Origin: an uncultured bacterium
Lineage (GTDB): Bacteria > Pseudomonadota > Gammaproteobacteria > Burkholderiales > Burkholderiaceae_C
Assembly: GCA_903928495.1 (NCBI GenBank)
Contig: CAIYQZ010000079.1
Span: forward strand, 1 to 64,000
Length of the DNA: 64,000 nt
Direction of reading: 5' to 3'
The position numbers and the translations under genes were made by a program. This document shows positions 7,430 through 15,074 of the stretch, piece by piece. The notes beneath the pieces are model-generated. The model was not told where the DNA came from. It saw only the letters and a list, made by a program, of their open reading frames with translations, and did not search any database. Each line of letters begins with the position of its first letter. The stretch's first letter is position 1.

Positions 7430-8851
7430 ATGTCTGACGCTTCTCCTTCCATGATCTCCGTCGAGAAAATCGGCGGCACATCCATGTCTGCATTTGGCGA
7501 TGTGCTGCGGCACATCATGTTGCACGACAAGTCGCGCATCAACGGCCGCATTTACGTGGTGTCGGCCTACTCAGGCGTGACCAACCAGTTGCTGGAGCAC
7601 AAGAAAACCGGCGAGCGCGGCATTTATGCCCTGTTTGCCGAAGGCAAGGGATACCAGGACGCATTGGTGGGCCTGGCTGTCAGCCTGAAGAAGCTCAACG
7701 CCGGTTTTGCCGACCTGGGTCTGCCGCTGGACGTGGCCGACGCCTTCATTGACCGCCGCATTGCCCAGGCCCGCGAGTACCTTGGTGCCATGCACCACGT
7801 GTTGGCCAGCGGCTACTTGGCACGCCAAGACGTGTTGCTGGCTGCCCGCGAGGTGCTGGCCTCCATCGGCGAGTCGCACAGCGCATTCAACTCGGTGGAA
7901 ATTCTGAAAGCCAACGGCGTGCCCGCCATCCTGATGGACCTGGCCGGTTTTGACGACAACGAGGCATGGACCATTGACGAGCGCATTGCCCACAGCTTCC
8001 AGGGTCTGGACATTGCCAACAACGTCATCGTGGCCACCGGTTACACCAAGGGCACCGAAGGCATCATGCGCGAGTTTGATCGCGGCTACTCTGAAGTGAC
8101 CTTCAGCAAGATTGCTGTGGAAGTGCGCCCCGCCGAGGCCGTGATCCACAAAGAATTCCACCTGTCGTCCGCCGACCCGAATCTGGTGGGCCTGGAAAAC
8201 GCCGTGATTGTGGGCGCCACCAACTACGACGTGGCCGACCAGTTGGCCGACGTGGGCATGGAAGCCATCCACCCCAAGGCGTCCAAACCGATGGAGCTGG
8301 CCAGCATTCCCATCCGCCTGAAGAACACCTTCGAGCCCGACCATCCCGGCACGCTCATCACCAAAGACTATGTGGGCGAACGCGCCCGCGTGGAAATCGT
8401 CACAGGCACCGACAAGGTGACGCTGGTTGAAATCCACGACCCCAGCATGGTGGGCACCGTGGGCTTTGACGCGGGGCTGATGTCCATTTTCACCAAGCAC
8501 AACGTCAGCTACATCCTCAAAGCCACCAACGCCAACTCCATTGCCCACCTGGTGTGGGACAGCTCGGTCACCCCCGAACTGGTGGCTGAGCTGGAAGAGC
8601 AATACCAGGTGGTGACGGTCAAGCCCAACGCGATTGTGTGTGCCATCGGTTCCAACATCAGCATCCCGGGCGTGCTGGCCAAAGCCGCTCAGGCCCTGGC
8701 CAACGCGGGTGTGAACGTGAACTGCGTGTCGCAAACCCTGCGCCAGGTGAACATGCAGTTTGTGATCGAGCGCGAAGACTACAAAACCGCCATCAAGGCG
8801 CTGAACATGGCGCTGTGCGTGAACTCTGGCGCGCCGGTGCCCACGGCCTGA
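7430..8851 (+). CDS. Aspartate kinase, resembling the ectoine-type (Ask_Ect) class
   Basis: A 473-residue aspartokinase, which phosphorylates aspartate in the first step towards lysine, threonine, methionine or ectoine. It begins ISVEKIGGTSMSAFGDV rather than the KFGGTSVG of ordinary LysC, and carries an extended N-terminal kinase domain including LLEHKKTGERGIY, followed by C-terminal ACT repeats (GFDAGLMSIFTKHNVSYIL and IPGVLAKAAQALANAGVNVN). From memory these N-terminal features match the specialised aspartokinases found with ectoine genes. No ectABC lies here. ATG at 7430 or 7451 are both possible. It is followed by a strong terminator. Confidence 0.85.
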   Translation: MSDASPSMISVEKIGGTSMSAFGDVLRHIMLHDKSRINGRIYVVSAYSGVTNQLLEHKKTGERGIYALFAEGKGYQDALVGLAVSLKKLNAGFADLGLPLDVADAFIDRRIAQAREYLGAMHHVLASGYLARQDVLLAAREVLASIGESHSAFNSVEILKANGVPAILMDLAGFDDNEAWTIDERIAHSFQGLDIANNVIVATGYTKGTEGIMREFDRGYSEVTFSKIAVEVRPAEAVIHKEFHLSSADPNLVGLENAVIVGATNYDVADQLADVGMEAIHPKASKPMELASIPIRLKNTFEPDHPGTLITKDYVGERARVEIVTGTDKVTLVEIHDPSMVGTVGFDAGLMSIFTKHNVSYILKATNANSIAHLVWDSSVTPELVAELEEQYQVVTVKPNAIVCAIGSNISIPGVLAKAAQALANAGVNVNCVSQTLRQVNMQFVIEREDYKTAIKALNMALCVNSGAPVPTA

Positions 8852-8870
8852 CCGAATCGCCCGCTTATTC

Positions 8871-8897
8871 AAAAAGCCCGCAATTGCGGGCTTTTTT
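8871..8897 (+). terminator. Rho-independent terminator after the aspartokinase gene
   Basis: A perfect inverted repeat, GCCCGCAATTGCGGGC (8876-8891), is followed by six T residues and preceded by five A residues, so it can stop transcripts from either side. It serves the aspartokinase gene on the plus strand and possibly the ferredoxin gene on the minus strand. Confidence 0.92.
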
Positions 8898-8938
8898 GTG
8901 CTTCAGCGCTTGACCGTATTGGTTATTCAACTATCAGT
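8898..8938 (-). repeat. Dispersed repeat, copy 2
   Basis: The gap between the terminator and the ferredoxin stop contains AGCGCTTGACCGTATT followed by CTATCAGT, the same order as other copies in the window. It slightly overlaps the last codons of the ferredoxin gene. Confidence 0.55.
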
Positions 8939-9269
8939 ACTGCGTGTCTGGCAAGTCCACCACCAGCCCATCCAACGCCTCGGTCAGGGTGATCTGGCAG
9001 GCCAGTCGGCTGTTGGGTTGGCGGGCGGCAGCGGCGTAGTCCAGCATGTTGTCTTCGTCTGGCCCCATGGCGGGCAGTTTGCCCAGCCCGGGCTCGCGCA
9101 CCATCACATGACAGGTGGCGCAGGTCAGGCTGCCGCCACAGTCGGCGGCCACGCCGTCCACATTGCCCGACTGGGCGGCATGCATCAGGCTTTTGCCGGG
9201 CTTGACGCTGACTTGGGCCGAGCCGGGGTCTGCGGGGTTGTGGTGGGCAACAAAGTGAACGGTGATCAT
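8934..9269 (-). CDS. [2Fe-2S] ferredoxin, plant/adrenodoxin type
   Basis: A 111-residue electron carrier. Four cysteines suited to one [2Fe-2S] cluster are visible as ADCGGSLTCATCHV (Cys-x5-Cys-x2-Cys) and RLACQ further on. ATG at 9269 begins MITVHFV, the usual first strand of this fold. It ends the minus-strand set after the ligase and Rieske oxygenase, 22 bases behind the ligase, so its likely job is to pass electrons to that oxygenase. It is not itself a Rieske ferredoxin, and no reductase gene is adjacent. Confidence 0.93.
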   Translation of the reverse strand: MITVHFVAHHNPADPGSAQVSVKPGKSLMHAAQSGNVDGVAADCGGSLTCATCHVMVREPGLGKLPAMGPDEDNMLDYAAAARQPNSRLACQITLTEALDGLVVDLPDTQY

Positions 9270-9291
9270 GTGAGCAAACGGTGTGGCGGTG

Positions 9292-10800
9292 TCAAAAACG
9301 GCTGAAGTACTCGCGGCGCTCAAAGTCCAGCCTGTCTTCAGCCTGGGCGTGGCGGTGGCATTCTGACTGTTTGACGCGGGTGAAGTAGCACACCCAGTCT
9401 TCACCCAGCCCGGCGTTGAGGGCTTCGTCTGCAGTCAAAGCCTCCAGCGCCAGCGGCAAGCTGGTCGGCAGTGCCCTGCTGGGGTCACTTCCGGCGGCAT
9501 AAGGTGAGTCGGTGGCAAGCGGTGGCACCAGCCCACGGGCCAAACCGTCCAGCCCTGCGTACACCTGCGCGGCCATGTACAGGTAGGGGTTGGCGGCGGG
9601 TTCGCCCAAACGGTTTTCAATGCGGGTGGCGGGGTCGCCCGCGCCGCCCACCACGCGCAGCATGGCGCCCCGATTGTCGGCACCCCACACCGCCGCATGC
9701 GGTGCCAGCGCGTTGGGCTGAAACCGCCCAAAGCCGTTGACGGTGGGTGCACACAGCGCCGTCATGCCTTGGGCATGGGCCAGAAGCCCGGCCAGCCAGG
9801 CACAACCGGTGTCTGACAGCGTGTGCGACGCGTCCAGCGGTGTGGTACCAGTTGCTGAATCTTTGCGCACAAAGGCATTGGCGCCAGTGGCCAGGTCCAC
9901 CACTGACTGATGCAAGTGCCAGCCGCTGGACATGATGTGGGCAAACGGCGGCCTGCACATGAAAGTGGCGTGGTAACCCGCACGGCGCAGCGCCTGGCGC
10001 ACGCCGTTGCGAAAACGCACCATGTTGTCGGCGGCGGTGAGTGCGTCGGTGGCGGCAAACACGGCTTCCACCTGGCTGGGGCCAAGTTCAATTTCCAACG
10101 AGGTCAGCGGCAAGCCCAACGCTTGCGCCGTGTGCTGAACAATGCGCAGCGGCTCGTCGGCCAAGTCGGCCCAGCCTTCGGACAACATGTTGAAACCGGG
10201 GTGGATCAGGCTGACGGCTGGCGGCAGGCCAGGCCAAGCGGCCAGTTCGGGGTCCAGGTCGGCGCCGTGGTGCGTGTCTTTGATGCGGTAGATGTGAAAC
10301 TCCACCTCCAGCCCACACACCAGTCCCAGGCCACGCTCGGCCAGCTTGTCCAATGCCGTTTGCAGCACGCGCCGCGTGTCCAGCGGCACGGGTGTACCGT
10401 TTTGAAACCACGCCTGGCAACGCAGCCAGCCTGTGCCAGTGGCCCAGGGCAACACCTGAAAGCTGGTGGGGTCGGGCAGCAGCATGAGGTTGCTGGCCCC
10501 GGCAAAACCGGCGGGCAAATCTGCGGTGCCGCCGGGCTCGAACACCTTGTACGCCGTGCGGTCGCCCGTGTCTTTCAGCAGCAGCGTGCCCACCATGCCC
10601 ACGCCGTCGTCCAGCGCTTTGATGGCGGCTGCCGTGGTGAGGGTTTTGCCACGCAACATGCCGTGGGTGTCGCACCACGTCAAGCGCACCAGCTCCACAC
10701 CGCTTGTTTCAATGCTTCTGATGGCCTGGCGCAGATCTGCATTGCGTTGTTCACTATCAACACCGCAGTGGTGCGCAAAGGTGGCGGGCGATGCACTCAC
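9292..10800 (-). CDS. Glutamine-synthetase-like ligase (gamma-glutamyl-amide/amine ligase candidate)
   Basis: A 502-residue member of the glutamine synthetase superfamily. The N-terminal domain shows VELVRLTWCDTHGMLRGK; the catalytic domain has the metal-binding glutamates in GLEVEFHI and SLEIELGPSQ, the ATP-site signature SSGWHLHQS, and GDPATRIENRLGEPAANPYL at the glutamate and metal site. A GTG start at 10800 overlaps the Rieske gene stop (GTGA), giving tight coupling. Relatives include PuuA, GmaS, IpuC and TdnQ, which join glutamate to amines. Its neighbours (oxygenase, ferredoxin) argue for a catabolic ligase rather than nitrogen assimilation. The substrate is unknown. Confidence 0.88.
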   Translation of the reverse strand: MSASPATFAHHCGVDSEQRNADLRQAIRSIETSGVELVRLTWCDTHGMLRGKTLTTAAAIKALDDGVGMVGTLLLKDTGDRTAYKVFEPGGTADLPAGFAGASNLMLLPDPTSFQVLPWATGTGWLRCQAWFQNGTPVPLDTRRVLQTALDKLAERGLGLVCGLEVEFHIYRIKDTHHGADLDPELAAWPGLPPAVSLIHPGFNMLSEGWADLADEPLRIVQHTAQALGLPLTSLEIELGPSQVEAVFAATDALTAADNMVRFRNGVRQALRRAGYHATFMCRPPFAHIMSSGWHLHQSVVDLATGANAFVRKDSATGTTPLDASHTLSDTGCAWLAGLLAHAQGMTALCAPTVNGFGRFQPNALAPHAAVWGADNRGAMLRVVGGAGDPATRIENRLGEPAANPYLYMAAQVYAGLDGLARGLVPPLATDSPYAAGSDPSRALPTSLPLALEALTADEALNAGLGEDWVCYFTRVKQSECHRHAQAEDRLDFERREYFSRF

Positions 10801-12197
10801 GTGGCAATCCAATTGGTTGAAGCCACTGGCGCAGGTGCGGCCACATCGGTGGCACCGGGCCAAGGCGTCGCGGCGCGTTTGGCCGCCACGGCGTCGCGCC
10901 ACCACTTCGCCCACTGCGCGGCCGGGGCAATGCCATCCACCGTGTCGGGGCCAAAACGCTGGGCCGCCAGTGCAGGGTCGGCCAAGCACGGGGCCCGCCC
11001 ACCAGCCTGCACGCTCTCAATGGCTTTGATGAGGTTGCGGCGGTTGGCCATGATCACTTTGTCCGATGTGCCCAAATGCTCCCGCGTGCGGTCTTGGATG
11101 GCACCCATGCTCTCGCAGGCCCATTGGTCGTGCACATTGATGTCGCTCTCGCCCATGCCAAGGTAAGTGCGGTCGCGCTGCTCCTCGGCGTTGAAGCCCC
11201 ACTGGTTGTGCTGGCCGCTTTTGGGGATGTAGTCGGGCAGCGTCACGGCATCCAGCCGCTGGTTGCGCATGGTGGTTTTGTCCACCGGCTCGGCAAAGCT
11301 GGTGAAGAAGGCGTACCAGTAATTTTGGGTGTCGTCCACCGGCACATGCATCTGCGTGATGGTCATGGTTTCCGACAGGGGAATGACGAAGGTCTGCGGA
11401 AACACAGCATGGGTCACCCGAACATGGGTGATCGCGTCGTTGATGTGGCGCAGCGCCGTCAGCCGCAGGCCATAGGGCATGGCCTCAAACGAAATGTCGG
11501 GCTGATCAAACTCGCGCATCACCTTGGTCATGGGCAGGCGCTGGCCATCCAGCTCGCCCAGGCTCGCGCCACGGAACTGGCGGCCATAACTTTCGTCCAG
11601 ACTTTCGTCGTTGAAGAACCGGTGCAAAAACGAGGCGTGCGCCGGGTCAATGCCCACCTCAAACGCCTGCAACCAGTTGCAGTGCCACAGCCCCTTGAAG
11701 GCAAAGCTGTGCGTGGCGGGTGCGGTGAAGCAGTCCAGCGCGGGGAATGGCGGCGGCTCTGCCCCCTCAGCCCCGAGCCAGGCAAACAGCACCGCGGCCT
11801 TTTCCACCAGCGGGTAGCTGCGTTGTTTGACGCGGGTGCACAGCGTGCTGCCCGTGGGCTCGGCAGGCGTTTGGGTGCATTGGCCGGTGATGTCGAACTT
11901 CCAGCCGTGGAAGGGGCAGCGCAGGCCATCGCCCTCGTTGCGCCCATAGGCCAGGTCTGCGCCACGGTGGGGGCAGTCGCGGTCCAGCAGACCAAAGGCG
12001 CCGTCCGCGTTGCGGAACAACACCAGGTCTTGCCCCAGCAGGCGCACCGCCTTCACCGGACGAATGGCCATGCGCGGATCCAGCGCGGGGTCAAACTCGT
12101 CCAGCAAAGCCACGGGCTGCCAGTACTGGCGCAACAGTTGCCCACCGGGCGTGCCCGGGCCCACGCGGGTGACGAGTTCGTTGTGCTCTGCTTTCAT
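10797..12197 (-). CDS. Rieske non-heme iron oxygenase, alpha subunit (phthalate 4,5-dioxygenase-like)
   Basis: A 466-residue terminal oxygenase. The N-terminal Rieske domain binds [2Fe-2S] through DCPHRGADL and LRCPFHGWKF (Cys-x-His ... Cys-x2-His). The catalytic domain has the mononuclear iron motif GIDPAHASFLH (Asp-x2-His-x4-His) near residue 190. The one-subunit layout and the opening VGPGTPGGQLLRQYWQPVAL resemble phthalate 4,5-dioxygenase and related alpha-only oxygenases, which act on aromatic rings or remove N- or O-methyl groups. No beta subunit gene is present. It is the first gene of the minus-strand operon and is divergent from a GntR regulator. Confidence 0.92.
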   Translation of the reverse strand: MKAEHNELVTRVGPGTPGGQLLRQYWQPVALLDEFDPALDPRMAIRPVKAVRLLGQDLVLFRNADGAFGLLDRDCPHRGADLAYGRNEGDGLRCPFHGWKFDITGQCTQTPAEPTGSTLCTRVKQRSYPLVEKAAVLFAWLGAEGAEPPPFPALDCFTAPATHSFAFKGLWHCNWLQAFEVGIDPAHASFLHRFFNDESLDESYGRQFRGASLGELDGQRLPMTKVMREFDQPDISFEAMPYGLRLTALRHINDAITHVRVTHAVFPQTFVIPLSETMTITQMHVPVDDTQNYWYAFFTSFAEPVDKTTMRNQRLDAVTLPDYIPKSGQHNQWGFNAEEQRDRTYLGMGESDINVHDQWACESMGAIQDRTREHLGTSDKVIMANRRNLIKAIESVQAGGRAPCLADPALAAQRFGPDTVDGIAPAAQWAKWWRDAVAAKRAATPWPGATDVAAPAPVASTNWIAT

Positions 12198-12218
12198 GGC
12201 TGTATCCTGAAAAAGTAA

Positions 12219-12232
12219 AACGGTATACCGTT
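12219..12232. promoter_or_regulatory. Perfect palindrome, probable GntR operator
   Basis: AACGGTATACCGTT is a perfect 14-base palindrome centred in the 62-base gap between the Rieske oxygenase and gntR starts. Its GTATAC core is of the kind bound by FCD-type GntR regulators. Its place between divergent genes suits autoregulation plus control of the oxygenase operon. The binding itself is inferred. Confidence 0.75.
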
Positions 12233-12259
12233 ATTTCTGTTCAATGTACAGTTGCCGCC

Positions 12260-12979
12260 ATGAGCCTGCAAGAAACCGTTTTGATCCAGCTGCGCGACCT
12301 GATTTTGCGAGGCGACTTCGAGCCTGGCCAACGCTTGGCTGAGCAGCAACTGGCCGAACGCCTGGGTGCGTCGCGCACACCCGTGCGCGCCGCCTTGGTC
12401 ACACTGGAGCAGGAAGGCCTGGTACAGGTCAACGACACCGGCGGCTACGTGACCCGCCCCTTCACCGCGCAGGAAGTGCGAGATGCCATTGCCGTGCGCG
12501 GCCACCTGGAAGGCATGGCCGCGCGCCTGGTGGCCGAACATGGCGTTTCACGCCAATTGCAAGGTGATTTGCAGGCCTGCTTGGACGAAGGCGACCGCCT
12601 GCTGGCCGCCAACCCGCTCACGTTGGAGAGCTACGCCGCCTACGCCAACATGAACGACCGCTTCCATGAACTGGTGCTGGTGGCCAGCGGCAACCGCGCG
12701 CTGCAACGCGCCGTCGCATTGAACAACCGCCTTCCGTTTGCCCCGGCCTCGGCCATGCTGCCCATGCAGGGTTCGGTCACCTTGGACCGCGACTGGATGC
12801 TGTACGCCCACCGCCAGCACCACATGCTGGTGGAGGCCATGAAACGCGGTGAAGGCACCCGCGCCCAGGCCCTGGCCACAGAACACACCGAGGTGGCCCA
12901 GGAAAACATGCGCCTGGCGCTGGAGCGGCGGGCCGAATCCGAGCGGGTGATGCCAGGAATCAGATTGGTCGTGGGCTAG
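12260..12979 (+). CDS. GntR family transcriptional regulator, FCD subfamily
   Basis: A 239-residue regulator. Residues about 5-70 hold the winged helix (LRDLILRGDFEPGQRLAEQQ, then LGASRTPVRAALVTLEQEGLV), and about 80-220 the all-helical FCD effector domain (DAIAVRGHLEGMAARLVAEH; MNDRFHELVLVASGN; HHMLVEAMKRGEGTRAQAL) whose Asp/His residues often bind a metal and a carboxylate ligand. It is divergent from the oxygenase operon with a perfect palindrome between, so it probably controls that operon in response to substrate or product. Its stop codon overlaps a TAGAAT sequence that may be the -10 element of tRNA-Ser. Confidence 0.93.
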   Translation: MSLQETVLIQLRDLILRGDFEPGQRLAEQQLAERLGASRTPVRAALVTLEQEGLVQVNDTGGYVTRPFTAQEVRDAIAVRGHLEGMAARLVAEHGVSRQLQGDLQACLDEGDRLLAANPLTLESYAAYANMNDRFHELVLVASGNRALQRAVALNNRLPFAPASAMLPMQGSVTLDRDWMLYAHRQHHMLVEAMKRGEGTRAQALATEHTEVAQENMRLALERRAESERVMPGIRLVVG

Positions 12980-12992
12980 AATATGCGGCTTC

Positions 12993-13080
12993 GGAAGTGT
13001 GGCAGAGTGGTCGATTGCACCGGTCTTGAAAACCGGCGGTGGGAAACCATCCGTGAGTTCGAATCTCACCGCTTCCGCCA
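12993..13080 (+). tRNA. tRNA-Ser (TGA)
   Basis: An 88-base tRNA gene with encoded CCA. The acceptor stem pairs GGAAGTG with CGCTTCC, the anticodon loop CTTGAAA gives TGA between CCGGT-type arms, a long variable arm (GCGGTGGGAAACCATCC region) is typical of class II serine tRNAs, and GTTCGAATC is the T loop. TAGAAT at 12977-12982 is a plausible -10 element; no clear -35 was found. Confidence 0.97.
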
Positions 13081-13090
13081 GAAATCGATC

Positions 13091-13117
13091 AAGCCCTTGA
13101 AGCTCAAGGGCTTTTTC
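13091..13117 (+). terminator. Rho-independent terminator after tRNA-Ser
   Basis: The inverted repeat AGCCCTTGA/AGCTCAAGGGCT is followed by TTTTTC, eleven bases after the tRNA end. It should end the tRNA-Ser transcript. Confidence 0.9.
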
Positions 13118-13163
13118 GTTTCTGGGCCCAGACTCCCCCACTTGTACCTGCCACGCATCAGCC

Positions 13164-14213
13164 ATGTCAGAGCCGTACTTTGAAATGTTGTGGGACTGCG
13201 CGCAGTGCGACGCGCGCGGCCTGCTGGCCAAGACCCATCGGCACTGCCCCAATTGCGGCGCGGCCCAAGACCCTGGCAAACGCTATTTTCCAGAGCCTGG
13301 GCAAGAAGTCGAGGCAAAAGACCACCGGTTCGTAGGCAAAGACTGGCTCTGCGGCTACTGTGAATCTCCAAGTTCGGCGGCATCTGCCTTCTGTGGCAAC
13401 TGCGGCGCGCCCAAAGAAGGCAGCCCCGACGTTGCGCTGGTGGCAGACACCCCTACATCTGCGCCGGCACCAGCACCCGCGTCAGCACCAGCCGCAACAC
13501 CCAAGACGGCTCCACCCACCGCGAATTTCCACACCCCCGCAGGCAATGGCCACCGGTGGTTGATTGGGTTGGTGTTGCTGGTGCTGGTGGCCGCCGGGGC
13601 CTGGCTGTTCCAGTTGTTCAGCAAACACGACGAAACCGTGCAACTGGTGGACAAAGCGTGGACACGCCAGGTGGCCGTGGAGCGGTTCACGGCCGTCAGG
13701 GCATCCGACTGGTGCGACAGCCTCCCAACCGGTGCGTACAGCGTCAACAGCACACGCGAGCAGCGCAGCACCCGCCAGATACCAGATGGCCAGACCTGCC
13801 AGGAAGTGCGCACCGACATGGGCGACGGCACCTTCAGCAAGCGACAGGAATGCAGCCCCCGCTACCGCAGCGAACCGGTGTACGACAACAAGTGCAGCTA
13901 CCGCATCAACCGCTGGCAGGTGTTGCGCACCGACACGCTGCAGGGTGGCTCGACGCTGGCACCCGCGTGGCCGACCCCCTTGCTGGCCAACAACCTGGCG
14001 GGTGGGGGTGGCCTCAACACCCTGGGCGCCGAACGCCTGGGCAGCCGCACCGAAACCTATACCGTTAACCTGGCATCCACCAAAGGCAAAAACTGGACCT
14101 GCCAGGTGGACCCCACCCTGTGGGCGGCGATGAACAGCGGGCAAAGTGTGACCATGAAGGTGCGTGGCACCGGCGGCGCGGTGTGCGACAGCCTGGCCCT
14201 TCTGCCGCGCTGA
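13164..14213 (+). CDS. Double zinc-ribbon protein with one transmembrane helix, function unknown
   Basis: A 349-residue protein I do not recognise by name. Residues about 10-35 (CAQCDARGL ... HCPNCG) and about 62-85 (LCGYCES ... FCGNCG) are two Cys-x2-Cys pairs each, i.e. two zinc ribbons. A proline/alanine-rich linker follows, then one hydrophobic helix near residues 133-152 (LIGLVLLVLVAAGAWLF). The C-terminal 190 residues are polar with several cysteines and a periodic QRS/QEC pattern, and would lie on the far side of the membrane. It starts after the tRNA-Ser terminator and precedes the MhpD-like gene by seven bases, so the two are probably co-transcribed. Confidence 0.82.
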   Translation: MSEPYFEMLWDCAQCDARGLLAKTHRHCPNCGAAQDPGKRYFPEPGQEVEAKDHRFVGKDWLCGYCESPSSAASAFCGNCGAPKEGSPDVALVADTPTSAPAPAPASAPAATPKTAPPTANFHTPAGNGHRWLIGLVLLVLVAAGAWLFQLFSKHDETVQLVDKAWTRQVAVERFTAVRASDWCDSLPTGAYSVNSTREQRSTRQIPDGQTCQEVRTDMGDGTFSKRQECSPRYRSEPVYDNKCSYRINRWQVLRTDTLQGGSTLAPAWPTPLLANNLAGGGGLNTLGAERLGSRTETYTVNLASTKGKNWTCQVDPTLWAAMNSGQSVTMKVRGTGGAVCDSLALLPR

Positions 14214-14220
14214 GCCATCC

Positions 14221-15057
14221 ATGGCACACACCCCACGCTCCAATACTCTTGCCGCACAGGGTGATTCGCGGCCTGATGCCGCTGAAACTGCGGTCCCAGC
14301 CAAAGTGTGGGCGGCTGCCCAAGCCCTGTTGCAGTCGCGAAGAACCGGTCTTTATTCAGAGCACACTTTTCATATCAGTCAAGCGCAGGAAGCCTATTGG
14401 GTCAATGATCTGGTGGCCACGGCCTTGGGCTGGCAGGGGGCCGACGCCGCGCGCCACTGGAAATCGGGCGGGCCGGGTCGCAACGCCGAGCTGACGCATG
14501 CCGCCCTGAACCCACAAGGTGTGTGGGCCAGCCCGGCCCACGCTCCCGCCTGGCCTCTGCACCACGGCGGGGTTGAAGCCGAAGTGGCACTGCGGCTGGC
14601 TTGCGACGTGGATGCCCCCCTGGCCGCCACTCTCACCCACGAGAACGCACCGCAGTTGGTGGACGCAGTGTGTGTAGCCATTGAGGTGGTCAGCTCGCGC
14701 CTGGCCCAGCCACAAGAGGCCAGCGCCTGGGACCGCATGGCCGATGCCCAGTCGCACGGCGCTTTGGTGCTGGGCCCTTGGGTGCCACACACAGGCCAGC
14801 GCTTTGACTGGGTGCAACAGCGCGGCTGTTTGCAGATCAACCAGCACGTGCCGTTGCCATTCACCGGCACGCATTCACTGGCCGACCCGTTCTGGGTGCT
14901 GCCAGCCTGGTTGCGGCATGCCACGCGGCACGGCCAGGTGGTGCGCGCCGGCACGGTGGTGAGCACAGGCAACTGGTCGGGCAACACGCCGGTGCAGCGC
15001 GGCGACCGGGTGTGCGTGCGGTTCGAGGGCTTGGGCGAGGCCGTGGTTGAACTCTGA
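14221..15057 (+). CDS. 2-keto-4-pentenoate hydratase/FAH-fold protein (MhpD-like)
   Basis: A 278-residue protein of the fumarylacetoacetate-hydrolase-fold family. GGVEAEVALRL provides acidic metal ligands, AVCVAIEVVSSRLAQ and DRMADAQSHGALVLGP match hydratase/decarboxylase relatives, and VVSTGNWSGNTPVQRGDRV corresponds to the C-terminal region with TG-x5-P. Family members hydrate 2-hydroxypenta-2,4-dienoate or decarboxylate oxalocrotonate in meta-cleavage pathways, but no ring-cleavage gene lies here, so the substrate is uncertain. ATG at 14221 follows the zinc-ribbon gene by seven bases. Confidence 0.78.
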   Translation: MAHTPRSNTLAAQGDSRPDAAETAVPAKVWAAAQALLQSRRTGLYSEHTFHISQAQEAYWVNDLVATALGWQGADAARHWKSGGPGRNAELTHAALNPQGVWASPAHAPAWPLHHGGVEAEVALRLACDVDAPLAATLTHENAPQLVDAVCVAIEVVSSRLAQPQEASAWDRMADAQSHGALVLGPWVPHTGQRFDWVQQRGCLQINQHVPLPFTGTHSLADPFWVLPAWLRHATRHGQVVRAGTVVSTGNWSGNTPVQRGDRVCVRFEGLGEAVVEL

Positions 15058-15074
15058 GCCTGGGCCGGTCTGCC

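Noticed and set aside
7571-8872. 433-codon minus-strand frame opposite the aspartokinase gene
   Set aside because: Same antisense composition pattern, no motif, no ribosome-binding site, and full overlap with a recognised enzyme.
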